DNA of 64,000 bases from Phycisphaeraceae bacterium (GCA_015200025.1 CP054186.1:1178001-1242000); one strand, 5' to 3'; shown: positions 38,263 to 48,922, counted from the stretch's first letter. Numbers and translations: made by a program. Notes: generated by a model not told the origin, from the sequence alone.

Positions 38263-38463
38263 ATGCAACCATCACTTCGTCAGAGTTACGGCCGGACCCG
38301 GCGTCGTCGTTCGCACCACGCGATGACCGCCGCCGCCCCCACCGTCTGCCCCTTGAGCGGGATGCCCAAGATGCACCACCGCGCCTGCAAGGAGTCCGGG
38401 TACGTCCGCCCGGGCCTGCGCATCAAGGTCCCCAAGCTGGGCATCGGCGTCAGCAAGAACTGA
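38263..38463 (+). CDS. rpmF: 50S ribosomal protein bL32, with half of the zinc cysteines
   Basis: The 66-residue protein matches bL32: a basic start (RQSYGRTRRRRSHHAM) followed by TAAAPTVCPLSGMPKMHHRA and CKESGY. In zinc-binding bL32 the two knuckles are CxxC; here each keeps the first Cys and has Ser for the second (CPLS, CKES). The C-terminus is longer than usual (KVPKLGIGVSKN). GGAG precedes the ATG. Its place directly before plsX is the classic rpmF-plsX-fab order, which supports the call. Confidence 0.88.
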   Translation: MQPSLRQSYGRTRRRRSHHAMTAAAPTVCPLSGMPKMHHRACKESGYVRPGLRIKVPKLGIGVSKN

Positions 38464-38530
38464 GCCCCCGCCGGCGGGCCCCTCGCCATACGGCCCAAGC
38501 CCCCCGCGGCCACGCTCCCGGAACCCTCGG

Positions 38531-39565
38531 ATGCGCATTGCCGTCGACGTGATGGGCGGCGACCACGCCCCGGACTCCATCCTCAAGGGCTGTCTCCTCG
38601 CCCTCGCCGACCTCGAACCCGACGACCGCCTCCTGCTCGTCGGGCCCGAGCCGCTGATCCGCGATTTCCTCGACGAGCGCGGCGTCACAGACCCGCGCGT
38701 CGTCATCGAGCACGCCCCCGACGTCATCTCCATGGACGACTCCCCGGCCAAGGCCGTCCGGGGCAAGCCCAACAGCTCGATCGTCCGCATGTCGTGGCTC
38801 GGCGCCGAGCGCAGCGGGCCCATGGCCGACGTGGTCCTCAGCGCCGGGAACACGGGCGCCTGCGTCTCGGCCGCCATCATGCAGATGAAGCGCCTGCCGC
38901 ACGTCATCCGCCCGGGGATCGCCGTCACCGTCCCGAGTTTCCACGGCCCGGTCGTGATGATCGACGCGGGGGCCAACCCCGAGCCCAAGCCATCCCACCT
39001 GGCCCAGTACGCGCTGATGGGCGAGACCCTCGCACGCCAGCTCCTCAAGATCGAGTACCCCCGCGTGGGGGTCATGAACATCGGGAGCGAGGAAGCCAAG
39101 GGCACCGACCTGATCCGCGAAACTCGCGACCTGATCACCGCCCTCCCGGGGATCAACTACGTGGGGTATGTCGAGGGACGGGATTTCTTCGAGGGCGTCG
39201 CCGACGTGGTGGTGACCGACGGGCTGGTGGGCAACACCGTGCTCAAGGCGGCCGAGGGCCTGGCCAAGAGCATGTTCAAGGCGATCATCGCCGAGCTGAT
39301 GGAGATGGACGTGTCGCTGATCACCCCGATGGAGGAGGTGATCACCCGGATTTACAAGAAGAACGACTACCACGAGCACGGCGGCGCCCCGCTCCTGGGC
39401 GTCCGCGGGGCCTGCTTCATCGCCCACGGGTCCAGCGAGGCCAGGACCATCCGGGCCGCCATCCGCAACTGCCGCGACTTCGTTAAGGCCGGCGTCAACG
39501 AGGCTATTGTTCAGCGCCTCGCCGAGGTGCCCGCGCTCGCGGGCGCCGCTCCCGGGGCGGAATAG
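38531..39565 (+). CDS. plsX: Phosphate acyltransferase PlsX
   Basis: The 344-residue enzyme converts acyl-ACP to acyl-phosphate, the first step of phospholipid synthesis with PlsY. It opens MRIAVDVMGGDHAPDSILKG, a family signature. SAGNTGACVSAAIM, VMIDAGANPEPKPSHLAQYA, MNIGSEEAKG and VVVTDGLVGNTVLKAAEG follow. Its length is typical. It is 67 nt after rpmF and 9 nt before fabH. The enzyme is peripheral at the inner membrane. Confidence 0.97.
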   Translation: MRIAVDVMGGDHAPDSILKGCLLALADLEPDDRLLLVGPEPLIRDFLDERGVTDPRVVIEHAPDVISMDDSPAKAVRGKPNSSIVRMSWLGAERSGPMADVVLSAGNTGACVSAAIMQMKRLPHVIRPGIAVTVPSFHGPVVMIDAGANPEPKPSHLAQYALMGETLARQLLKIEYPRVGVMNIGSEEAKGTDLIRETRDLITALPGINYVGYVEGRDFFEGVADVVVTDGLVGNTVLKAAEGLAKSMFKAIIAELMEMDVSLITPMEEVITRIYKKNDYHEHGGAPLLGVRGACFIAHGSSEARTIRAAIRNCRDFVKAGVNEAIVQRLAEVPALAGAAPGAE

Positions 39566-39574
39566 GAGCCCGCG

Positions 39575-40663
39575 TTGTCATCCCATGACGCGATCCCCGC
39601 CCCCGGGGGGGAACACGCCTCGGCGGGGGGGGGACACTACCCCGCCCATACACCCAAGGCCCCACGCGTCGCGGGCGTCGAGTTCATCGGCACGGGGTCG
39701 TACCTCCCCGAGGACAAGATCACCAACGCCGGGCTCGAGCGCATCATGGACACCACCGACGAGTGGATCGTCCAACGCACCGGGATCCGCGAACGACGCA
39801 AGGCCGACCCCGCCAAGCACGAGTCCGCCTGGACCATGGCCTCCGGCGCCCTGGAGAACGCCCTCGCCGACGCCCGTATCCCCGCCGACCAGCTCGACCT
39901 GATCATCGTCGCCACCGTGTCGTCGGAGATGGCCACCCCGAGCGTGGCGAGCCGGATCGCCAACCGGCTCAAGGCCGGGAAGGCCGCCGCCTTCGACCTC
40001 GCCGCCGCCTGCTCGGGGTGGGTCTACGGGCTCAACGTCGCCCACGAGATGATCCGCGGGGGCGGGATCACCACCGCCGCCGTCATCGGGACCGAGCACC
40101 TCACCCAGTACATGGATTACTCCACCGCCGGCCGCGGGTGCGCGATCCTCTTCGGCGACGGCGCCGGCGCCGCCGTCCTCCGCAGGGCCGCCGACCCCGC
40201 CAAGGGCGCCATCGCCTGGTCGATGCACGGCGACGGGACCGGGTGGAAGGACCTCTACATCCCAAGACGCCCCGACGACCTCCCCGAAGGAACCGACCCC
40301 GCCGCCGTCAAAATGGGCCAGATGTTCATGAACGGGCGCGAGGTCTTCAAGTTCGCCGTCGGGACCTTCCAGTCCCTCATCGCCGAGACCCTCGACAAGG
40401 CCGGCGTGCGAGCCGAGAGCGTCGCGCATTTCGTCTGCCACCAAAGCAACGTCCGCATCCTTGAGGCCGCCCGCGAACGCTTCGGGATCCCCCAGGACAA
40501 GCTCTACGTCAACATCCACCGCGTCGGAAACACCAGCGCCGCCAGCGTCCCCATCTGCTTCGACGAACTCCGGCGGGCCGGACGCATCCACCCCGGCGAC
40601 AAGGTCATGTTCCTCGCCTTCGGCGCGGGACTCACCTGGTCCAGCAGCCTCTGGCAGTTCTGA
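39575..40663 (+). CDS. fabH: 3-oxoacyl-ACP synthase III (KAS III)
   Basis: The 362-residue enzyme condenses acetyl-CoA with malonyl-ACP to begin fatty acid synthesis. Catalytic Cys146 is in LAAACSGWVYGL, His is in VCHQSNVRILEA and Asn in HRVGNTSAAS. A TTG start at 39575 was used because ATAGGAG lies seven bases upstream. It gives an unconserved N-terminal extension of about 30 residues before VAGVEFIGTGSYLPE; a downstream start is possible but no better ribosome site was seen. Confidence 0.95.
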   Translation: MSSHDAIPAPGGEHASAGGGHYPAHTPKAPRVAGVEFIGTGSYLPEDKITNAGLERIMDTTDEWIVQRTGIRERRKADPAKHESAWTMASGALENALADARIPADQLDLIIVATVSSEMATPSVASRIANRLKAGKAAAFDLAAACSGWVYGLNVAHEMIRGGGITTAAVIGTEHLTQYMDYSTAGRGCAILFGDGAGAAVLRRAADPAKGAIAWSMHGDGTGWKDLYIPRRPDDLPEGTDPAAVKMGQMFMNGREVFKFAVGTFQSLIAETLDKAGVRAESVAHFVCHQSNVRILEAARERFGIPQDKLYVNIHRVGNTSAASVPICFDELRRAGRIHPGDKVMFLAFGAGLTWSSSLWQF

Positions 40664-40750
40664 TCCCGCCCGGACCAAGACCGACCAAACTTCCTCTCCG
40701 ACCCGCCCACGCCCCCGGGACCGGGCACCGCACCGGCCCTAAGGTTCGTC

Positions 40751-41719
40751 GTGTCTCAACCCCTCGTCATCCTCTGCCCGGGCCAGGGCGCGCAGGCGGT
40801 GGGCATGGCCCGCGCCTGGGCCGGCGCCTCGCCCCAGGCACGCGCCACGCTCGACCTCGCCGACCGCGTCCTCGCCCCGCGGCTGGGATCCTCCCTGACC
40901 TCCATCTGCTTCGACGGCCCACCCGACCGGCTCAACCGCACCGACGTCTCACAGCCCGCGATCTACGCCGCCTCCGTCGCGTCCTGGCACGGCCTGCTCT
41001 CCACGTGGGCCATGACCGACACCGACGCCCGAGTCCTCGCCGCCGCGGGGCTCTCCCTGGGCGAGTACACCGCCCTCACCATCGCCGGATCGCTCGATTT
41101 CGAGACCGGGCTCGAGCTGGTCGCCCTCCGCGGCCGCGCCATGCAGGACGCCGCGGAACAGACCCCGGGGGGGATGGTCGCCCTGATCGGCGCCGAAGAG
41201 AGCCAGGCCCGCGACCTCTGCGCCAAGGCCGCCGGGGGACAAACCCTCGTCTGCGCCAACTTCAACGCCCCGGGGCAGATCGTCATCTCCGGCGACGCCG
41301 GCGCCTGCGCCCGCGCCGCCGATCTCGCTCCCTCCATGGGCCTCCGCGCCACACCCTTGGCCGTCGCGGGCGCGTTCCACAGCCCGCTCATGCAGCCCGC
41401 CGCCGACCGCCTCCGGCAGGCCCTCGCCTCGGTCGACCTCCGCCCGCCCCGTGCCCCCGTGCTCTCGAACGTCACCGGCACCCCGCACGAACACCCCGAC
41501 CACCCCGAGCGCTTCGCACGTTCCGTCCGCGATCGGCTCGTGGAGCAGCTGACCTCCCCCGTCCGCTGGGCGGAGAACGCCCGCTGGCTCGCCCAACACC
41601 ACGGCGAAGGCTCCGCCCATCCGGCCGAATTCCACGAACTGGCCCCCGGCAAAACCCTCGCCGGGCTCATGCGCCGCACCGACAAATCCGTGAAGGTGAC
41701 CACCCATGACGAACCCTGA
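40751..41719 (+). CDS. fabD: Malonyl-CoA:ACP transacylase
   Basis: The 322-residue enzyme moves malonyl groups from CoA to ACP. CPGQGAQAVGMA is at residues 9-20, nucleophile Ser102 is in GLSLGEY, and catalytic His is in AGAFHSPLM. Length is typical. The GTG start has TAAGGT five bases upstream, which could be a weak ribosome site or a -10 box. The 3' end overlaps the next gene by 14 bp. Confidence 0.96.
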   Translation: MSQPLVILCPGQGAQAVGMARAWAGASPQARATLDLADRVLAPRLGSSLTSICFDGPPDRLNRTDVSQPAIYAASVASWHGLLSTWAMTDTDARVLAAAGLSLGEYTALTIAGSLDFETGLELVALRGRAMQDAAEQTPGGMVALIGAEESQARDLCAKAAGGQTLVCANFNAPGQIVISGDAGACARAADLAPSMGLRATPLAVAGAFHSPLMQPAADRLRQALASVDLRPPRAPVLSNVTGTPHEHPDHPERFARSVRDRLVEQLTSPVRWAENARWLAQHHGEGSAHPAEFHELAPGKTLAGLMRRTDKSVKVTTHDEP

Positions 41720-42749
41720 CCTCCCCGCCACTCGCCCCACGCCCCGCCACGCCTCACGCCCCTCGATCGCTCTGCTCCTCGCCGGGGTCCTGGCCGCCGC
41801 GCCGCTGGGGTGTAAGAAGAAGGAAGAGCCCGCGCCCCCGCCCCCGCCGCCCGTCGTCGTCGACGACACCCCGCCCGAGCCCGACCCGGTGGACATGCGG
41901 ACCCTCGCGGCCCAGATGCGCCTCGACCGGCGCGTCCAGATCGCCGACGCCTTCTCCACCAACAAGGAACCCCTCGCCAGGGCCGCCCTCGCTTTCGCCA
42001 ACGCCCTCGCCAAGGGCGACCACGCGGCGTTCGGCGACATGCTCGACCCCCAGGGGAAGAAAGACCTCCGCGCCCTCATCGACGACGATCTCTGGCAGGA
42101 CGAAACCAAAAAGATTGAGGCCGTCCGCCTGGTCTCCATCGGCGCCGGCTCGGGAGGGTTCGGTTCCTTCGCCGGTTCGTTCGCCGCCCCCACCAAAGAG
42201 CAACTCCGCGCCCAGATCGACATGGCCGTCCAGATGTTCCAGAACATGCCCGAGCCCATGAAGGACCAGATCAAGGCCGGCATGGGCGGCGAAGAACTCC
42301 CCGCCAACGCCGACGAGTACGTCGCGTGGATGAAAAAGATCCTCGAGAACCCGGCGATGGGCGGCTCCATGCCCCCCGCCATGCTCGCGCAGGCGCGCGA
42401 GATGATCGCCATGTGGGACAAGGCCGAAGAGCCCGCCGCCGCCCCCGCCGAGAGCGAGGACACCGACGCCGAGTCGTTCACCATCGTCGTCGCCATCCAG
42501 GAGCCCGGCGTCGCCTACGCCCGCGGATGGAACGTCGTCTCCATGGGCGGAAAATGGGTCTTTAAAGGAAGCGCGTTCCCCGTCTTCCCCGACAAGCCCC
42601 GCGCCTCCGACTTCGACGACCTCGCTTCCGGCGGACACTCCCCTATGCCCTCCATCGAACTCCCCGAGGGCCTCGATGTTGACCTCGACCAACTCATGAA
42701 CAACCCGCCCTCCCCGGGCGGCAAGGGCGGCGGCCCCGCCGGCGGCTGA
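41706..42749 (+). CDS. Putative lipoprotein within the fatty-acid cluster
   Basis: The 347-residue protein has a long N-terminal leader and a lipobox-like VLAAAPLGC followed by KKKEE and a Pro run. The rest is acidic and helical (ADAFSTNKEPLARAALAFAN, MAVQMFQNMPEPMKDQIKAG), with a beta part near IVVAIQEPGVAYARGWNVVS. No family is recognised. It overlaps fabD by 14 bp and precedes fabG by 45 nt, so it is co-transcribed with fatty-acid genes although nothing in it indicates lipid synthesis. Confidence 0.75.
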   Translation: MTNPDLPATRPTPRHASRPSIALLLAGVLAAAPLGCKKKEEPAPPPPPPVVVDDTPPEPDPVDMRTLAAQMRLDRRVQIADAFSTNKEPLARAALAFANALAKGDHAAFGDMLDPQGKKDLRALIDDDLWQDETKKIEAVRLVSIGAGSGGFGSFAGSFAAPTKEQLRAQIDMAVQMFQNMPEPMKDQIKAGMGGEELPANADEYVAWMKKILENPAMGGSMPPAMLAQAREMIAMWDKAEEPAAAPAESEDTDAESFTIVVAIQEPGVAYARGWNVVSMGGKWVFKGSAFPVFPDKPRASDFDDLASGGHSPMPSIELPEGLDVDLDQLMNNPPSPGGKGGGPAGG

Positions 42750-42794
42750 CCCACACCACCCTCCCGCCCTTCTCCACCCACACGGAGACGCCCC

Positions 42795-43538
42795 ATGGAC
42801 GCCCCCGCCCGAGTCGCCCTCATCACCGGCGCCAGCCGCGGCATCGGCAAAGCCATCGCCACCCGCCTCGCCGCCCAGGGACGACACGTCGTCCTCGTCG
42901 CCCGAAGCGAGGGCCCGCTCAACGACCTCAAGCACCTCATCGAACAGGCCGGGGGGAAGGCCACCGCACGCGCCTGCGACATCGCCGACCCCAAGGCCTT
43001 CGCCGCCCTCGTTGACGACGTCGCCACCACCCTCGGCCGCCTCGACATCCTCGTCAACAACGCCGGGATCACCAAGGACGGCCTGCTCCTCCGCATGAGC
43101 GACGAGGACTGGAACACCGTGCTCCAGACCAACCTGACGTCGGCCTTCGTCGCCGTCCGCGCCGCCGCACGCGCCATGATGAAAAACCGTTTCGGGCGCA
43201 TCGTCAACATCGGCTCGACCAGCGGTCTCGTCGGCAACGCCGGGCAAGCCAACTACGCCGCCGCCAAGTCCGCCCTCGTCGGATTCTCCAAGACCGTCGC
43301 CCGCGAACTGGGCAGCAAGGGCGTCACCTGCAACGTCGTCGCCCCCGGCTACGTCGAGACCGACATGACCGCCGTCCTCCCCGACGACATCAAGTCCAAG
43401 ATCCAGGACATGATCGCCGTCCGACGCCTCGGCACCCCCGACGACATCGCCGCCGCCGTCGCGTACGTCACCTCCGACGAGGCCGGGTACCTCACCGGGC
43501 AGGTCCTTACCGTCGACGGCGGGATGACCATGGCCTGA
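42795..43538 (+). CDS. fabG: 3-oxoacyl-ACP reductase
   Basis: The 247-residue short-chain dehydrogenase uses NADPH to reduce 3-oxoacyl-ACP in chain elongation. The cofactor motif TGASRGIGKAIA is at residues 11-22, LDILVNNAGIT follows, then catalytic Ser (NIGSTSG), Tyr and Lys (NYAAAKSALVGFSK) and the end GQVLTVDGGMTMA. GGAG precedes the ATG. It closes the fab cluster; acpP and fabF, which often follow, are not present here. Confidence 0.95.
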   Translation: MDAPARVALITGASRGIGKAIATRLAAQGRHVVLVARSEGPLNDLKHLIEQAGGKATARACDIADPKAFAALVDDVATTLGRLDILVNNAGITKDGLLLRMSDEDWNTVLQTNLTSAFVAVRAAARAMMKNRFGRIVNIGSTSGLVGNAGQANYAAAKSALVGFSKTVARELGSKGVTCNVVAPGYVETDMTAVLPDDIKSKIQDMIAVRRLGTPDDIAAAVAYVTSDEAGYLTGQVLTVDGGMTMA

Positions 43539-43577
43539 CCCCCCCTCAACGCCCTCCCGCCGCCCGCCCCGACGTCT

Positions 43578-44108
43578 CTACACCCCCCTTGCCACCGCCT
43601 CACCCTGCTTCACCCGCGCCGCCTCCTCGCGCGTCTTTTTCCCGTGGTCCGCCCCCAGGAGCACGATCCCGCCGATGATCATCGCGCACGCCAACCCCTT
43701 CACCCACGAGACCCCTTCGCCCAGCATCAGCCACCCCAGCAGCACCGCCGTCGCCGGCGCCAGCCCGAACGCGATCGGCCGCAGCAACGAGATCTCCCCG
43801 CCGGGCAGGCTCAACCCGTAGTAGAAAAAGAACACCCCGCAGAACCCCACCAGCACCCCCGACCCCAGGATCAGCTTCAGCCACACGCTCAGCGGCGCCC
43901 GCGCGTACCAGTCCGCCGGCTCGCCCGCCGTCCGCCACACGTGCGCCGCCAGCGCGTACGCCAGCACCGCCGGCACCAGCGTCACCGCCGACCGCACGAA
44001 CAACGCCGTCAGCGGGCCCACCGTCTTCGTGTTCAGCGCGCTCTTCGTAAAGATCTCGCCCACGCCCCAGCACAAACCCGCCAGCACCGCAAACAAGATC
44101 GGCTTCAT
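43578..44108 (-). CDS. EamA-type small multidrug/metabolite transporter-like protein
   Basis: The 176-residue membrane protein has about five hydrophobic segments and opens MKPILFAVLAGLCWGVGEIF. It ends with PATAVLLGWLMLGEGVSWVK and GLACAMIIGGIVLLG, the EamA domain signature. It carries one EamA unit rather than two, so it should work as a dimer. A start at 44168 has been avoided: ATG 44108 has TATGCT six bases upstream and fits the conserved start. Substrate is unknown. Confidence 0.82.
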   Translation of the reverse strand: MKPILFAVLAGLCWGVGEIFTKSALNTKTVGPLTALFVRSAVTLVPAVLAYALAAHVWRTAGEPADWYARAPLSVWLKLILGSGVLVGFCGVFFFYYGLSLPGGEISLLRPIAFGLAPATAVLLGWLMLGEGVSWVKGLACAMIIGGIVLLGADHGKKTREEAARVKQGEAVARGV

Positions 44109-44114
44109 CCCACG

Positions 44115-44120
44115 AGCATA
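44115..44120 (-). promoter_or_regulatory. -10-like TANNNT next to the EamA gene start
   Basis: TATGCT on the minus strand lies six bases (CGTGGG) before the ATG at 44108. No Shine-Dalgarno is seen. Confidence 0.45.
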
Positions 44121-44146
44121 CCCCTCACCGTCCGGGCGGGGCGCGC

Positions 44147-45325
44147 TCAGAAGTGGTCCGACATCCAAGGCGACCCAGCGCCCAATACCCCGCCCGCCGC
44201 GTTCAACGCCCCCTCATCCCCCTCCGCCAGCCCGACCATCGCGCACTGCGCCGGGCTCAGGTACCCCGCGTACATCGCCGCGAACCCGTTGATCGAACAC
44301 CCGATCTCACCCCGCCCGCCGCGGACCGCCTCACCCCGCCCGCCCTCGACCCGAACCACCCACCGCCCGTCGTTCCTCTCGACCAGCCCATCGCGGACCT
44401 CCAGGTGAACCTCCCCGCTCACCCCGCGAGGGAACCCCCGGGCCGCCACCGCGCGCGCCACGTCGAGCACCCGGATCATCCACGTGTCCTTGATCTCCGC
44501 CGTGTGACGCTGCTGCCCGAGCAACTCCGCCGCCGGGTGCGCCGGCCCGCCCGCGAACGTCACCGCCTCGCCCATCATCCCGAAATCCCGCACGAACGAC
44601 AGCAGCCGACGGCCCGCCGCCGCGTTCAGGAACGCGAGGTCCGACAGCGACAGGTTGAGCTTCCCGCTGTCGAGCCTCTTGAGGCTCACGTACAGGTACC
44701 CCTCGAGCGACCCCGTCGGGCCCCGAACCCCGAACCCCTCGTACTCCTCTTCCCGGAACTTCCGCACCCTCGCCCAGATGTACGGCCCGCGGTCGAGCGT
44801 CCCGTCGAACAACGACGCGAACGCCGAGTAGCACCCCGACACATCCGCCCCGTGCCCCGCCGTCAGACGCTCCACACCGCCCGCCCTCGCCGCCACGTCG
44901 ATCCGCACCAGCGGCACCGAGTACATCATCCGCACGCCCGCGTGCTCGAACCCCACACCGCGGTACAACGAGTGCGTCGACGCGTACAAGCCCGACAGCA
45001 CCCCGCCCGACCCCGCCGACTCGCGCACGAACGACTCCATCATCCGTTTCGCGTGCCCCCGCCCGCGGTCCTCGGGCGCCACCGCCACCCCCGCCACGCC
45101 CAGCATCGGCACGCTCCGCCCGCCCCACCATTGCCCCATCGGCACCAGCGTCATCGTCGAGACCGCCCGCCCGCCCTCGCGCAGCACGCGGAAGTTCTCC
45201 GCCAGGCTCGCCCCGATCCAGTCCGACACCCCCGACATCGTCCCGCCGAACGCCAGCGACAGCATCCGGTCGATCCCCGGCCGATCACGCCCGGGATCCA
45301 TCACCGCGAACTCAGTATGGCCCAT
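44147..45325 (-). CDS. Eis-like GNAT N-acetyltransferase
   Basis: The 392-residue protein has two GNAT-like parts and an SCP2-like C-terminus, as in the Eis family that acetylates amines. The acetyl-CoA site is VAGVAVAPEDRGRGHAKRMM, followed by LYASTHSLYRGVGFEHAG. The C-terminus has CSINGFAAMYAGYLSPAQCA and ends in SDHF with a C-terminal carboxylate, as usual in the family. ATG 45325 was chosen because TACCGT lies five bases upstream; GTG at 45343 would add six residues. Substrate is unknown. Confidence 0.86.
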   Translation of the reverse strand: MGHTEFAVMDPGRDRPGIDRMLSLAFGGTMSGVSDWIGASLAENFRVLREGGRAVSTMTLVPMGQWWGGRSVPMLGVAGVAVAPEDRGRGHAKRMMESFVRESAGSGGVLSGLYASTHSLYRGVGFEHAGVRMMYSVPLVRIDVAARAGGVERLTAGHGADVSGCYSAFASLFDGTLDRGPYIWARVRKFREEEYEGFGVRGPTGSLEGYLYVSLKRLDSGKLNLSLSDLAFLNAAAGRRLLSFVRDFGMMGEAVTFAGGPAHPAAELLGQQRHTAEIKDTWMIRVLDVARAVAARGFPRGVSGEVHLEVRDGLVERNDGRWVVRVEGGRGEAVRGGRGEIGCSINGFAAMYAGYLSPAQCAMVGLAEGDEGALNAAGGVLGAGSPWMSDHF

Positions 45326-45330
45326 CCCCC

Positions 45331-45336
45331 ACGGTA
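45331..45336 (-). promoter_or_regulatory. -10-like TANNNT next to the Eis-like gene start
   Basis: TACCGT on the minus strand lies five bases (GGGGG) before the ATG at 45325. Confidence 0.38.
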
Positions 45337-45346
45337 TCCCCACCGC

Positions 45347-45841
45347 TCACCCCATCGCGTCCAGCACCTCGCGTTCGAACGCCTCGAGCTTCGCTCGTGT
45401 CGGCAACGCCAGCCCGATCAAGACCACACCAACCGCCGGCACCGCCGCCCACGCGGGCTCCGCGGTGACCCAGATCCCCAGCCCCCCGATCAGCCCCAGC
45501 CCCTCACCCATGGCCGCCCGCAGCAGCGTCTGCGTCGCGTAGCCCTGGTGGACCGTCTCGACGAGCTCCTCCTCCGGCATCCCGGCGTCGATCCGCTTCA
45601 CCGTGGCCGCCACAATGGTCTTCCTCAACGCCACCGGCACGACCAGCGCCGACACCCCCGCCACGAAACTCGCCATCATCAGCGACGCCGACACCAACCC
45701 GCCGCCCCCGCCGCCCGGCGTCGCCTTGGGACCAAGCACCAGGGCCACGACGGTGAACCCCACCAGGCCCAACGCCAACGCCACGCACACCAGCCTGATC
45801 TTCCCGATCGCTCCCTGCTCCGACCCCGGATCGATCCGCAC
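45347..45841 (-). CDS. Hypothetical four-helix membrane protein
   Basis: The 164-residue protein has hydrophobic segments VCVALALGLVGFTVVALVLG, SLMMASFVAGVSALVVPVAL, EGLGLIGGLGIWVTAEPAW and AVPAVGVVLIGLALP. A soluble stretch in the middle has MPEEELVETVHQGYATQTLL. No family is recognised. The GTG start has a strong ribosome site, GGAGGTGA, six bases upstream. It lies between the atpD terminator and the Eis-like gene. Confidence 0.68.
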   Translation of the reverse strand: MRIDPGSEQGAIGKIRLVCVALALGLVGFTVVALVLGPKATPGGGGGGLVSASLMMASFVAGVSALVVPVALRKTIVAATVKRIDAGMPEEELVETVHQGYATQTLLRAAMGEGLGLIGGLGIWVTAEPAWAAVPAVGVVLIGLALPTRAKLEAFEREVLDAMG

Positions 45842-45884
45842 GCGTCACCTCCGCCCCCACGCGATCCCGATTCCGCGGCCGTCC

Positions 45885-45924
45885 CCCAAAGAATAACGGG
45901 CCCCGGCCGACGCCGGAGCCCGTT
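45885..45924 (-). terminator. Rho-independent terminator of atpD
   Basis: An inverted repeat AACGGGC...GCCCGTT with an inner GC-rich stem (45895-45924) is followed on the minus strand by ATTCTTT. It starts about 25 nt after the atpD stop, ending that transcript before the next gene. Confidence 0.65.
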
Positions 45925-45949
45925 CGAATATCTCCGTACCCGCGGGGCT

Positions 45950-47479
<1,530 letters not shown>

Positions 47480-47505
47480 TCACCCCCGCACCTTGACGCC
47501 CGACG

Positions 47506-47511
47506 TACCCT
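47506..47511 (+). promoter_or_regulatory. -10-like TANNNT near the pyrC start
   Basis: TACCCT lies seven bases (CAGCCTC) before the ATG at 47519. No Shine-Dalgarno is seen. Confidence 0.38.
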
Positions 47512-47518
47512 CAGCCTC

Positions 47519-48850
47519 ATGCCCTCCCTCCTCATCGCCGGCGGCCGCCTCCTCGACCCCGCCTCCGGGACCGACCACCCACTCGACCTCGCCATCGCCG
47601 AAGGCCGCATCGCCGCCATCGGCACCCCCGCGAACCCCCGACTCCCCCATGGGCCCGCCGATCGAGTCATCGACGCCCAAGGCCTCCTCGTCACCCCGGG
47701 GCTCATCGACCCCCACGTCCACCTCCGCGAACCCGGGCACGAGCACAAGGAAACCACCGCCTCGGGCGCCGCCGCCGCCGCTCGCGGCGGGTTCACCACC
47801 GTCTGTTGCATGCCCAACACCAGCCCCCCGCTGGATACCCCCGAACTGCTCCGCTTTATCGCCGACCGGGCGGCCTCCATCCTGGCCTCGGACCTCCCCG
47901 CCTGCCGGGTCTTCCCCGTCGCCGCCGCCACCAAGGGCCGCAAGGGCGACGAGCCCGCCGAGATCCTCCTCGCCGCCAAGGCCGGCGCCGTCGCCTTCTC
48001 CGACGACGGCGACGCCATCGCCTCCGCCGGCGTCATGAACCGCGTCCTCACCCTCGTCAAACAGACCGGCCTGGCCTTCATGCAGCACTGCCAGGACCCC
48101 ACCATGACCCGCGGCGGCGCCATGCACGCCGGCGAGGTCGCCCTCCGCCTCGGGCTCACCGGCTGGCCCCGCGCCGCCGAGGAGATCATCGCCGAACGCG
48201 ACACCCGCCTCGCCCTCGCCGTTGGTGCCCGCTACCACGTCCAGCACATCTCCTCCGCCGGTACCGCCGACATCCTCCGCCGCGCCCGCGCCACCCCCCA
48301 AGGCCAGGCCCTCATCACCGGCGAAGCCTCGCCCCACCACCTCACCCTCACCCACCACGCCTGCGAGAGCTACAACACCAACGCCAAGGTCAACCCCCCG
48401 CTCCGCGAGCAGGTCGACGTGAACGCGCTGAAAGAGGCCGTCGCCGACGGAACCATCACCGTCCTGGCCACCGACCACGCCCCCCACGCCGCCGACGAGA
48501 AAGCCCTCCCCTTCGAAGAAGCCCCGATGGGCATGGTCGGGCTCGAGACCGCCCTCCCTCTTTACGCCGAAGCCCTCGTCCATGCCGGCGCCATCACCTG
48601 GCCACGCCTGATCGCCCTCCTCACGATCAACCCCGCACGCCTCTGCAATCTCGACGCCCTGGGCCTGGGTCGGCTCGCCGTCGGGGGCCCCGCCGACATC
48701 ACCCTGATCGACCCCGACCTGGTCTGGACCGTCACCCCCAACGAGCTGACCTCACGCTCCAAAAACTCGCCCTTCCTCGGCCGGACCCTCCGCGGCCGGG
48801 CCGTCGCCACCGTCGTCGCCGGCACCGTCCGCCACGAGCACCCGCGCTGA
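47519..48850 (+). CDS. pyrC: Dihydroorotase (class I)
   Basis: The 443-residue amidohydrolase cyclises carbamoyl-aspartate to dihydroorotate in pyrimidine synthesis. Zinc ligands are in GLIDPHVHLREPG (66-68) and later HIS residues (QHCQDP, VQHISS). FSDDGD is typical of the class I subgroup, ITGEASPHHLTLT follows, and catalytic Asp is in VLATDHAPHA. Length fits. The gene is divergent from atpD with a 132-nt spacer. It is 41 kb from carB in this window. Confidence 0.96.
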   Translation: MPSLLIAGGRLLDPASGTDHPLDLAIAEGRIAAIGTPANPRLPHGPADRVIDAQGLLVTPGLIDPHVHLREPGHEHKETTASGAAAAARGGFTTVCCMPNTSPPLDTPELLRFIADRAASILASDLPACRVFPVAAATKGRKGDEPAEILLAAKAGAVAFSDDGDAIASAGVMNRVLTLVKQTGLAFMQHCQDPTMTRGGAMHAGEVALRLGLTGWPRAAEEIIAERDTRLALAVGARYHVQHISSAGTADILRRARATPQGQALITGEASPHHLTLTHHACESYNTNAKVNPPLREQVDVNALKEAVADGTITVLATDHAPHAADEKALPFEEAPMGMVGLETALPLYAEALVHAGAITWPRLIALLTINPARLCNLDALGLGRLAVGGPADITLIDPDLVWTVTPNELTSRSKNSPFLGRTLRGRAVATVVAGTVRHEHPR

Positions 48851-48922
48851 GCGGCCCCGTGCCGGGCCCGCCCCCCGCTCTGGTATGCTGCCCCCTCGCA
48901 CCCACGCCGGGGACACCACGCC

